NCBI GenBank assembly: GCA_041745395.1
Contig: JBGTIZ010000242.1
Coordinates: forward strand, 1-7,713
Length of the DNA: 7,713 nt
DNA from: Hadersleviella sp041745395
GTDB lineage: Bacteria; Chloroflexota; Anaerolineae; Promineifilales; Promineifilaceae
Direction of reading: 5' to 3'
Shown: positions 1 through 5,466 of the stretch, piece by piece
Position numbering within the stretch: the stretch's first letter is position 1
How the letters are laid out: each line of letters starts with the position of its first letter
Program-made: the position numbers and the translations under genes
The notes under the pieces: generated by a model
Seen by the model: only the letters and a program-made list of their open reading frames with translations
Databases searched by the model: none
What the model was told of the DNA's origin: nothing

Positions 1-120
1 CCTGCCTATAGGTAGTAACAAGCCGATTTTGGGTCTATTTTATGGCTTCGTTTTCTCTTTGAGGAAACCAAAATTGCTGAAAACAACACCATCATTTCTT
101 TAATTTATGCGGAAAATTCG

Positions 121-399
121 TTAGCTACGGGAATTGCTGAGTTCTTCATACTCTTCTGGAGTCAGGAATTCATCTTTGCGCTTTTCGTTTAGCTCATGAA
201 AACGTTGCCAAACATCATCCGAAAAACCATGATTGATCAGTTGTAACAGTTCGGATTCCATCAAGGATAGCTGTGACTTATTTGGTGGTGTTAATTGCTC
301 CCGTAAAATTTGGACGGCATATTCAGCCGCGTCAAGATTAACGGCACGAGCCTTGGCACGTAATGTATCTGTTACTTCATCAGGGATAGCTATTTGCAT
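121..399 (-). CDS. Small antitoxin-like protein, possibly truncated at the C-terminus
   Basis: This 92-residue soluble protein has no signal peptide or membrane segment. Residues 1-38 (MQIAIPDEVTDTLRAKA...) look like the short beta strand plus helices seen at the N-terminus of many antitoxins and small DNA-binding regulators. Residues 48-87 (ESELLQLINHGFSDDVWQRF..., ..FLTPEEYEELS) resemble a family I recall from cyanobacteria and Chloroflexota, often annotated as hypothetical or antitoxin-like. In my recollection those proteins continue for another 10-20 residues after the LTPEE helix, whereas this one stops at SNSRS. It may therefore be truncated. No toxin partner is visible; one encoded downstream would lie before position 1. 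The gene sits in AT-rich DNA unlike the rest of the window, which hints at transfer. The start is the ATG at 399, with only a weak ribosome site (AAGAG). The antitoxin role is inference. Confidence 0.6.
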   Translation of the reverse strand: MQIAIPDEVTDTLRAKARAVNLDAAEYAVQILREQLTPPNKSQLSLMESELLQLINHGFSDDVWQRFHELNEKRKDEFLTPEEYEELSNSRS

Positions 400-410
400 T
401 GTGTGCTCTT

Positions 411-432
411 TACTGCACTATTTTGCACAGTA
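411..432 (-). promoter_or_regulatory. Operator-like imperfect palindrome over a -10 box
   Basis: On the minus strand the sequence begins TACTG and ends CAGTA, with 6 of 8 paired positions matching in each arm. It lies 12 bases upstream of the ATG at 399 and overlaps a good -10 hexamer, TATACT (434-429 on the minus strand). No convincing -35 box was found 17 bases further up. A palindrome over the promoter of an antitoxin-like gene would fit autorepression, but that is inference. Confidence 0.4.
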
Positions 433-538
433 TAACACTGGATGCCCATGCCTTGTTAGCACTTCCGACAATACACCAAGAATCAAACTGCGAGCTATAG
501 CAAAAATTTAGATCTTCTCAAGCCAACAAGGAATTTCT

Positions 539-1285
539 ATGACATTGAAACAACCTTTACCCACTTACGCCACCGTCCTGAAATGGGTACTCATCGTGAC
601 CATACCCATTATCCTCGGTTTTGGCACGGTGCGAGCCGTCATCAACTGGAACTACCCCGCCTGGGAATACCCCCGCATCATGCCCGATAGATACGGCTGG
701 ACGCCTGCGCAACGGCTCGAGCTAGCCGAAGCGACGCTGGCCTATTTGCAACGGCCAGAATCAGCGGAAGAGGTGATTTTTCTGCTAGAGGAGCTACGCG
801 ACCCCAACACGGCCGAGCCGCTTTATGCTGAAAGTGAAATAGGGCACATGATAGACGTGAAGAATCTGACGGATGCGGTGCAGATGGGCCTGTGGGTGGC
901 GATAATCGTGGGTGTGGGGGCGAGCGGCGTTTTATTGTGGAAGCGGGAGAGGCGCACGGCCGTGTACCAAGCCCTCTACATCGGCGGCCTGACCACCGTC
1001 GCCATTCTCGCCTTCCTTGCCCTGCTCATCGTCGTGGCATGGGGCTTCTTCTTCCAAACCTTCCACGAACTGCTCTTCCCGCCGGGCACATGGTCATTTC
1101 ATTACACCGATTCCCTCATCCGACTCTTTCCTGAGCAATTTTGGTTTGATGTCGGCCTCATTCTGACCATTACGCCGCTTGTTCTCGGCTTTTTGGTCGC
1201 CTTTCTGGGCTGGTTCCTGCTCCGTCGCGCCCCGCAACAGGACGCAGTCAGGCCACGAAGCAAACCGAAGCGCATGCGCTCATGA
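539..1285 (+). CDS. DUF1461 / TIGR01906 family integral membrane protein
   Basis: This 248-residue protein has four predicted membrane segments: about residues 13-33, 116-133, 148-171 and 204-228. A soluble, probably extracytoplasmic loop (about 34-115) follows the first segment. The family signature blocks are recognisable: HMIDVK at 103-108, FHELLFPPGTW at 175-185 and LIRLFPEQFW at 193-202. They match the DUF1461 (TIGR01906) integral membrane proteins found in Firmicutes and Chloroflexota, whose biochemical role is not known. The strongly basic tail (RPRSKPKRMRS) suggests a cytoplasmic C-terminus. The ATG at 539 has AAGGAA five bases upstream (528-533). Length is typical of the family. The gene stands alone between an AT-rich region and a bidirectional terminator. 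One CACGGCCGTG copy (955-964) encodes Thr-Ala-Val at residues 140-142. Confidence 0.85.
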   Translation: MTLKQPLPTYATVLKWVLIVTIPIILGFGTVRAVINWNYPAWEYPRIMPDRYGWTPAQRLELAEATLAYLQRPESAEEVIFLLEELRDPNTAEPLYAESEIGHMIDVKNLTDAVQMGLWVAIIVGVGASGVLLWKRERRTAVYQALYIGGLTTVAILAFLALLIVVAWGFFFQTFHELLFPPGTWSFHYTDSLIRLFPEQFWFDVGLILTITPLVLGFLVAFLGWFLLRRAPQQDAVRPRSKPKRMRS

Positions 1286-1327
1286 TGTAACGGGTGTCGA
1301 AAACACCGCTCAGTGAGAGGTGAAAAG

Positions 1328-1370
1328 AAAAAAGCGAGAAGTCTGGTTAACCAGACTTCTCGCTTTTTTT
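1328..1370. terminator. Bidirectional intrinsic terminator, perfect 42-bp palindrome
   Basis: Positions 1328-1348 (six A's, then GCGAGAAGTCTGGTT) are the exact complement of 1349-1369, with no unpaired loop in the DNA; the centre is GTTAAC. The transcript of either strand would form a GC-containing stem followed by six or more U's. It lies between the convergent ends of the DUF1461 gene (1285) and the lipoprotein gene (1430), so it can serve both. Confidence 0.92.
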
Positions 1371-1395
1371 GTAACTTTTATCAACAAGCCCGTTG

Positions 1396-1412
1396 CCTGA
1401 GCCTGTCGAAGG
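1396..1412. repeat. Dispersed-repeat-like string CCTGAGCCTGTCGAAGG
   Basis: The string CCTGAGCCTGTCGAAGG lies 17 bases beyond the stop codon of the minus-strand lipoprotein gene. The same string (complement CCTTCGACAGGCTCAGG) is, from memory, a recurrent intergenic element in several bacterial phyla. Only one copy is in this window, so its repeat status cannot be shown here. Confidence 0.35.
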
Positions 1413-1429
1413 CAGAAGGGCGCACCACT

Positions 1430-1969
1430 TTAAGGCACACTCATGCTCCGCAGAGCGGGCAACAGCACTGCCTCTTTTAGAAAATCGTGCTCATCAGGCT
1501 GGCTGACCATCACCACAAAAAAGGTGAACGCGCCATCCCGCGCAAGAGCGACATCCGTGGCTTGACCGTTAATCTCGGCCTGATAAATGTCCCACACACG
1601 GCCGTCCAACGACACCGTTTCTGACATCGCCTCGCTCACATCTAGCCCCACGCCGCTGGCAAACAGGCGCAAGAACTCTTCAGCCGAAGCGTCTTGGCCG
1701 ACGACCTGGTGCACCAAAGCGGTTCTATCCCCGCCATCGTAATCGCGCATAAACGTACCCGCCGTGAACTCGTCCCACGCTTCGGGGGCAACGCCAGACA
1801 TGAGAATGCCAGAGACTTGGCTCTGGAACGGGCGCAGGGGCATCACCACGGCCGTGGGCGTCGGCTCGAGCGTTGGGGTGGGGTCAGGGACGGGCTGGGC
1901 ACAAGCGGCCAGTGAGAACAATAAAACCACGGCCGTGGTTAACAACATCACAAAACGATTGCTCAACAT
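1430..1969 (-). CDS. Small lipoprotein of unknown function
   Basis: This is a 179-residue secreted lipoprotein. Residues 1-22 form a signal peptide (basic MLSNR, hydrophobic VMLLTTAVVLLFSL) ending in the lipobox LAAC, so Cys23 should be the lipidated residue. A Pro/Thr-rich linker follows (PVPDPTPTLEPTPT, about 26-39), then a globular domain of about 135 residues with no motif I recognise. A TTG codon in frame at 1987 would add six residues. The ATG at 1969 is preferred because GGAGAGGA (ending about nine bases upstream) is its ribosome site and would be coding under the TTG start. It lies 82 bases downstream of the M23 lipoprotein gene on the same strand and may be cotranscribed with it. It contains three ACGGCCGT copies (1598, 1848, 1929). 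Confidence 0.8.
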   Translation of the reverse strand: MLSNRFVMLLTTAVVLLFSLAACAQPVPDPTPTLEPTPTAVVMPLRPFQSQVSGILMSGVAPEAWDEFTAGTFMRDYDGGDRTALVHQVVGQDASAEEFLRLFASGVGLDVSEAMSETVSLDGRVWDIYQAEINGQATDVALARDGAFTFFVVMVSQPDEHDFLKEAVLLPALRSMSVP

Positions 1970-2013
1970 AGGGTCATTCCTCTCCAAAAAAACATAAATA
2001 AGTTAGCCTACAC

Positions 2014-2042
2014 CTGACACTTGAAACTTGACACTTGAAACT
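2014..2042. repeat. Heptad tandem repeat between the two lipoprotein genes
   Basis: Four 7-bp units run CTGACAC, TTGAAAC, TTGACAC, TTGAAAC. Seen another way, TGACACTTGAAACT is repeated perfectly twice (2015-2028 and 2029-2042). It lies in the 82-base gap between the M23 gene and the small lipoprotein gene. It belongs to the same class of 7-bp repeats as those in the queuosine cluster. Confidence 0.85.
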
Positions 2043-2051
2043 CCACACGCC

Positions 2052-3293
2052 TCATTCCCCCACCACAATCTCCGCCAAAGCCGTCTGGTTCGGCAACACA
2101 AACACCTCGACTTTGTATCGCTTGTTGCCGTCCGATACTTCAACCTCATAACTTCCCGCCGGCACATCGTCCACGGCAAAATTTTCCTGCCAGCGATTAT
2201 CTGAATTAACGGTATTGCCCGCATAGCTGGCCGTGCTCGCCGAAAAACCGCTCACATTACTCCCCACAGGACGCACCACCACGGGGGCTTCGGGCAACAA
2301 ATTGCTGTTCACATCCGTGACCCGCCCCGTAATAACGCCACGGTCGGGGAAAGGAGCCAGCCACAGGACAGGATTGCGCGTATGGGCATAGCTATTCACC
2401 CCCACGCGCACCTCAAAATGAAGATGCGGCCCATCCGCCACGCCCGTCGCGCCCGATAAACCGAGTGGTTCATTCATGTTAACGGGTTGCCCCACGGCCA
2501 CAAACACCTCTTGCAAATGGGCATACAGGGTATAAACGGCCTGCCCTTCATACAAAAAGCTATGTTCGATAACGACCACCTGCCCGTAAAAATTAGGGTC
2601 TGGCCCCATCAGGGTCGTATCGTCACGCCCCGCAAACACAATGGTGCCGTCAGCGGCGGCGTAAATGGGCGTGTTGTAAGGCACATCGAACTCCACGCCA
2701 TGATGTGGGCGGAGGGTGCCGCTCCGCGTGCCGCCATAGGGATAATGTTTGTTTGTCCAGACCACGCTCCCCTGGGGCACAGGTCGTCGGAGCCAAAAAT
2801 GTTCGCCGTTGGCCGCGCTATTCACGGCCGCGATGGGCTGGGCTTCGGGGGTGATGGCCGTTTCTACCTGTAATATTAGGGTAGGGTCAGGGGTGGTGGT
2901 GGGTGGAGGAGTGATGGTCGCCACGGCCGTGGGGGTCGGCGGAGGCGCGTTTTGTGCTTGAGCTACGACCACAGGAGCGGGCAGTTGGCCGTTGGCGGGA
3001 TAGGCCGCGCTCGCGTTCGCGGTGTCGGCTGGATAGGCACTGGGCGCGACCAGAGTCATGACGGCCACAGCGGGGAGGGCTTCAGACACGGCCGTGTTCG
3101 TGTACATATTTACATTCATAGCCGTAGCCGTAACCGCTGGTGGCGTCCATAATTCAGACAGAGTCGCTTCATCACCAGCAGGCGCACAACTAGTCAGCGC
3201 CAGCAAAGCCAAAAAAGCCCCTCCCAGTAAATAGATCCACTGAGCAGGGCACAAAGAACGAAACAGAAGACGGATATGAACCCAAAGCATCAT
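2052..3293 (-). CDS. M23-family zinc metallopeptidase, lipoprotein
   Basis: This 413-residue protein is exported and probably lipid-anchored: hydrophobic segment about 19-34, lipobox LTSC, Cys36. Residues 37-165 are a low-complexity Ala/Pro/Thr linker. The M23 (LytM/peptidase_M23) domain spans about 180-315, with HHGVEF at 197-202, LYAHL at 257-260 and HLHFEV at 290-295. By analogy with LytM, H197, residue 201 and H292 bind zinc, and H259 and H290 are catalytic; residue 201 is Glu where LytM has Asp. Residues about 319-413 (ITGRVTDVNSN...) look like a beta-sandwich, carboxypeptidase-regulatory-like domain. The protein likely cleaves peptidoglycan cross-links, or is a wall-binding relative. 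Two start ATGs are adjacent (3293, 3290); no Shine-Dalgarno is visible, which fits a near-leaderless transcript. Confidence 0.88.
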   Translation of the reverse strand: MMLWVHIRLLFRSLCPAQWIYLLGGAFLALLALTSCAPAGDEATLSELWTPPAVTATAMNVNMYTNTAVSEALPAVAVMTLVAPSAYPADTANASAAYPANGQLPAPVVVAQAQNAPPPTPTAVATITPPPTTTPDPTLILQVETAITPEAQPIAAVNSAANGEHFWLRRPVPQGSVVWTNKHYPYGGTRSGTLRPHHGVEFDVPYNTPIYAAADGTIVFAGRDDTTLMGPDPNFYGQVVVIEHSFLYEGQAVYTLYAHLQEVFVAVGQPVNMNEPLGLSGATGVADGPHLHFEVRVGVNSYAHTRNPVLWLAPFPDRGVITGRVTDVNSNLLPEAPVVVRPVGSNVSGFSASTASYAGNTVNSDNRWQENFAVDDVPAGSYEVEVSDGNKRYKVEVFVLPNQTALAEIVVGE

Positions 3294-3303
3294 AATAAAA
3301 ACG

Positions 3304-3333
3304 ATGATACGCTAGGGCAGGAGGTCATGACAA
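3304..3333 (-). promoter_or_regulatory. Sigma70-like promoter of the M23 lipoprotein gene
   Basis: Reading the minus strand, TTGTCA (3333-3328) and TATCAT (3309-3304) are separated by 18 bases. The expected start of transcription is about 3297-3298, only a few bases before the ATG at 3293. That would explain the lack of a ribosome-binding site. Confidence 0.5.
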
Positions 3334-3391
3334 TTTTCTAATGGCCTGTATAAGGGGGCTGGCCGGTTAGCTTGGAGACAATTAAGCGTTC

Positions 3392-3450
3392 AGACCCTAA
3401 GGGTTTCTTCTCGAGGGTTGAATCATATCTTGACTAAACCCTTAGGGTCT
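3392..3450. repeat. Long inverted repeat with 15-bp perfect arms
   Basis: AGACCCTAAGGGTTT (3392-3406) and its exact complement AAACCCTTAGGGTCT (3436-3450) are separated by 29 bases. Each arm is itself nearly palindromic around CCCTAAGGG / CCCTTAGGG. The element lies just beyond the msrA stop and upstream of the M23 gene promoter. It may end msrA transcription, but no T-run follows the stem, so a mobile or protein-bound repeat is equally possible. Confidence 0.65.
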
Positions 3451-3467
3451 TTCTCGGGGGAAGGGAG

Positions 3468-4022
3468 TTACACGGCCGTGTTTTTCAGCCTATCCTGAAA
3501 CGTCTTGCGGAACTTACGCACCTTCGGGTCAATCACCGCCCGACAATAACCCTGCGTGGGGTTAGAGCGATAATAATTTTGATGATACACCTCAGCTGGA
3601 TAAAACTCATCGAGCGGCGCGATTTCCGTCACAATAGGCGCGGCGTACATATCGCCCGCGTCCTTCTCCCGCAGTGAGCGTTGCGCCGTTTCCTTTTGGG
3701 CCTCGCTTTCATACAGGATGATAGAGCGGTATTGCGTGCCCACATCCGCCCCTTGGCGATTAAGCGTGGTGGGGTCGTGCACGTGCCAAAAGATATAGAG
3801 AATGTCTTCAAACGTAATCACGGCCGGGTCAAAATGCACCTGAATCACCTCGGCGTGGCCGGTGGTTCCCGCACAGACAGCATTGTAGCTGGGGTTGGGC
3901 ACATGCCCGCCCGCGTAACCAGAGACGACCTTTTCGACGCCGATGACGTCTTGATAAATTGCTTCGACGCACCAAAAACAGCCGCCACCTAGGGTGGCAA
4001 TTTCGAGTTGGTTGTTGTTCAT
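3468..4022 (-). CDS. msrA: Peptide methionine-S-sulfoxide reductase MsrA
   Basis: MsrA reduces the S epimer of methionine sulfoxide in proteins (EC 1.8.4.11), with electrons from thioredoxin. The 184-residue protein shows the signature GGGCFWC at 12-18 (catalytic Cys15), VSGYAGG at 33-39, GHAEVIQVHFDP at 55-66, HDPTTLNRQGADVGTQYRS at 82-100 and YHQNYY at 146-151. Cys18 and Cys160 (QGYC) are extra candidates for resolving the disulfide. There is no signal peptide, so it is cytoplasmic. The start is the ATG at 4022: AAAGGAA (4037-4031) lies eight bases upstream, and the family normally begins just before the GCFW motif. An upstream in-frame start at 4100 is not supported. The last three residues (TAV) are encoded by a CACGGCCGTG palindrome. 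It diverges from queF; no functional link is evident. Confidence 0.95.
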   Translation of the reverse strand: MNNNQLEIATLGGGCFWCVEAIYQDVIGVEKVVSGYAGGHVPNPSYNAVCAGTTGHAEVIQVHFDPAVITFEDILYIFWHVHDPTTLNRQGADVGTQYRSIILYESEAQKETAQRSLREKDAGDMYAAPIVTEIAPLDEFYPAEVYHQNYYRSNPTQGYCRAVIDPKVRKFRKTFQDRLKNTAV

Positions 4023-4186
4023 AAGCTGGGTTCCTTTGGGTTGGTTAAATAGATTGGGTAGATTGATTCGCTTGTTTACTAGAAGGGAATGGCCGCCCAC
4101 TTCTTACGTCTCGCCTCATATAAAACAGTACTCTAACAGAGGAACCTATAAACGAGCTAAGTGGGGTCAGATTGGACACACGGTCG

Positions 4187-4195
4187 TGTTATAAT
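4187..4195 (+). promoter_or_regulatory. Extended -10 promoter of the queuosine-precursor cluster
   Basis: TGTTATAAT is a perfect extended -10 element, suggesting a transcript start near 4202 and a leader of about 185 bases before the queF ATG. TTGGAC at 4172-4177 resembles a -35 box but is only 12 bases away, too close to act with it. The decamer CACGGTCGTG (4180-4188), one base off the window's repeated palindrome, overlaps the promoter and might be a protein-binding site. Confidence 0.6.
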
Positions 4196-4201
4196 CACCC
4201 T

Positions 4202-4286
4202 CTATCCTAATTTTTACACCACCCGCCGGTGGCAGAAAAGGGCACACGCCCGTACCCGGCTTATCAAAACTGCGGGCCTCTAGGCA
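4202..4286 (+). promoter_or_regulatory. GC-rich structured leader of queF, possible regulatory RNA
   Basis: Several strong pairings are visible in the leader. CCACC (4219-4223) pairs with GGTGG (4228-4232) around a CGCC loop. GGGC (4240-4243) pairs with GCCC (4248-4251). GCCGG (4225-4229) can instead pair with CCGGC (4256-4260), and GCCCG (4248-4252) with CGGGC (4273-4277). These options exclude each other, as in switching RNAs. I found no match to the preQ1-I or preQ1-II consensus. The sequence could also simply be GC-rich spacer DNA. The region 4023-4387 otherwise holds the promoter and the heptad hairpin listed separately. Confidence 0.35.
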
Positions 4287-4356
4287 AAGCAAGAAGTAAA
4301 AGGTAAAAAGTAAGAAGCAGTTGTCCCGTCCTGCTTTTCACTTCTAACTTCTCACG
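4287..4356. repeat. Heptad repeat inverted pair in the queF leader
   Basis: The left array reads GCAAGAA, GTAAAAG, GTAAAAA, GTAAGAA, GCAG (4289-4320). The right array, on the complementary strand, reads GTGAGAA, GTTAGAA, GTGAAAA, GCAG (4356-4331). The two meet in register across a 10-base loop, TTGTCCCGTC. The innermost part pairs without mismatch (AAGCAG with CTGCTT) and the rest pairs with scattered mismatches over about 25 bases. In the mRNA it would be a long hairpin ending about 18 bases before the queF ribosome site. Confidence 0.8.
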
Positions 4357-4387
4357 CCTCTCCCCCCCCGCATCAGGAGACAACCAC

Positions 4388-4777
4388 ATGACCACCTACG
4401 ACTTTACCAAGCTGGGTAAAGCGATGAACGCACCCAGCAAGGAGTTGGACACCTTTCCCGCGCCGCCTCATGTCACGGCCGTGACCTTTACCAGCGACGA
4501 GCTAACCAGCTTTTGCCCCGTTACGGAACAGCCCGACTTCAACACCGTTGTTATCGAGTACGCGCCCGACCAGCTCTGTGTCGAAAGCAAAAGCCTCAAG
4601 CTTTATCTGTGGAGTTTCCGCGAGGAGCGCATCTTTGGCGAAGGGCTAGCCAGCGAAATTGCGCAAGATATGTTCAACAAGCTCCAGCCGCATTGGGTCA
4701 AAGTGACTTTGCACCAAAATATTCGGGGCGGTTTGCAGATGTCGGCCGTGGCTGAATTAAGGAACAAGGAACAATGA
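4388..4777 (+). CDS. queF: NADPH-dependent preQ0 reductase QueF (short, unimodular form)
   Basis: QueF reduces the nitrile of preQ0 (7-cyano-7-deazaguanine) to the aminomethyl group of preQ1 with NADPH (EC 1.7.1.13). This 129-residue protein is the short form of the tunnelling fold. The catalytic block SFCPVTEQPDF lies at 41-51, with Cys43 forming the thioimide and Asp50 the acid. The NADPH-binding QueF motif ESKSLKLYLWSF lies at 66-77, and the RGG turn at 113-115. The intact motif argues for a reductase rather than a QueF-like amidinotransferase. Where B. subtilis QueF has His-Glu after the motif, this protein has Gly84-Glu85. The ATG at 4388 has AGGAGA (4375-4380) seven bases upstream. Its last codons (NKEQ, stop) lie inside a heptad repeat, and it overlaps queC by ATGA. 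First gene of the cluster. Confidence 0.95.
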   Translation: MTTYDFTKLGKAMNAPSKELDTFPAPPHVTAVTFTSDELTSFCPVTEQPDFNTVVIEYAPDQLCVESKSLKLYLWSFREERIFGEGLASEIAQDMFNKLQPHWVKVTLHQNIRGGLQMSAVAELRNKEQ

Positions 4778-4788
4778 GCAATGAACAA
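4761..4788 (+). repeat. Heptad tandem repeat spanning the queF stop and queC start
   Basis: Four units in exact register, GGAACAA, GGAACAA, TGAGCAA, TGAACAA, cover the end of queF and the first codons of queC. The repeat supplies the queF stop (TGA 4775-4777), the queC start (ATG 4774-4776) and the AAGGA ribosome site (4766-4770). Confidence 0.85.
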
Positions 4789-5466
4789 GGGACTCACACG
4801 GCCGTGGATTGTGTTGCTATCGTCAGCGGCGGGCTGGATAGCGTCACCCTGTTGCACCATTTGGTGAAGCAAGAAAAACGCAACCCGGCCGTCATTACCT
4901 TTTTATACGGTCAAAAACATCATAAAGAAGTTGACTTTGCGCGGCGGCAGGTCGCTTTGCTCGGGCTAAAGACGCATTTGGTGCTAGATTTGAACCTGCT
5001 CCAGCCTTTGTTTGCCCATTCCGCGCTGGTAGACGAAAACACGGCCGTGCCCGATATTCTCGACGTGATGGGCGACCCTCAGCCGACCACCTACGTGCCC
5101 AACCGCAACATGATTTTCCTCGCCCTCGCCGCCGCTTACGCTGAAACCAACGGCGTCGGCGATATTTATTACGGGGCGCAACGGCACGATATTTATGGCT
5201 ATTGGGACACCACCCCCGACTTTTTGGCGCGGCTCAATCAGGTGTATCAGCTTAATCGCAAAACCCCTCTCGCCATTCACGCCCCCTTCGTGGAACAGTC
5301 CAAAACAGATTTGGTGCGGCTCGGGCTAGAGCTAGAAATAGATTACAGTCAAACGTGGTCCTGCTATGTCGGTGGCGAAAAAGCGTGCGGCCGTTGCCCC
5401 ACCTGCACCGAACGCCTAAAAGCATTCGCCGACCTCAGCCTAACAGACCCGCTTTCGTATCAATGA
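4774..5466 (+). CDS. queC: 7-cyano-7-deazaguanine (preQ0) synthase QueC
   Basis: QueC converts 7-carboxy-7-deazaguanine to preQ0 using ATP and ammonia (EC 6.3.4.20). The 230-residue protein has the PP-loop SGGLDS at 18-23, YGQKH at 45-49, YVPNRN at 107-112 and the zinc site Cys197, Cys205, Cys208, Cys211 (C-x7-CGRCPTC). Length and motif order are typical, so it should be active. It overlaps queF by four bases (ATGA), implying translational coupling; the ribosome site AAGGA is close, three bases before the ATG. The first residues, MSNEQG, come from a heptad repeat, and TAV at 9-11 comes from the CACGGCCGTG palindrome, so this extension is probably not conserved. No glutaminase domain is fused; a separate glutamine amidotransferase follows 180 bases downstream and could provide its ammonia. 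Confidence 0.95.
   Translation: MSNEQGTHTAVDCVAIVSGGLDSVTLLHHLVKQEKRNPAVITFLYGQKHHKEVDFARRQVALLGLKTHLVLDLNLLQPLFAHSALVDENTAVPDILDVMGDPQPTTYVPNRNMIFLALAAAYAETNGVGDIYYGAQRHDIYGYWDTTPDFLARLNQVYQLNRKTPLAIHAPFVEQSKTDLVRLGLELEIDYSQTWSCYVGGEKACGRCPTCTERLKAFADLSLTDPLSYQ

Noticed and set aside
1..120. Toxin or C-terminal remnant downstream of the antitoxin-like gene
   Set aside because: Minus-strand frames in this stretch are broken by stops; the longest from an ATG is about 29 codons and shows no recognisable motif.
1970..1987. TTG start of the small lipoprotein at 1987
   Set aside because: It would turn the GGAGAGG ribosome site into codons; the ATG at 1969 also leaves a more regular signal peptide.
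2487..2873. Plus-strand reading frame opposite the M23 gene
   Set aside because: It is antisense to a well-supported protease domain, has no ribosome site and resembles no family; it is a shadow frame.
3392..3450. Telomere-like CCCTAA repeat
   Set aside because: Each arm has a single CCCTAA within a palindrome and no tandem array; the similarity is coincidental.
4023..4100. Longer MsrA starting at 4100
   Set aside because: The 26 added residues have no family counterpart, and AAAGGAA sits at the right distance before the ATG at 4022.
4172..4177. TTGGAC as the -35 box of the queF promoter
   Set aside because: It is only 12 bases from TATAAT, well below the workable spacing; the extended -10 TG explains the promoter better.
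4130..4387. preQ1-I type riboswitch before queF
   Set aside because: I looked for the short hairpin with a CA-rich loop and A-rich tail pairing onto the ribosome site (and for preQ1-II). No segment fits the consensus, so only a generic structured leader is annotated.
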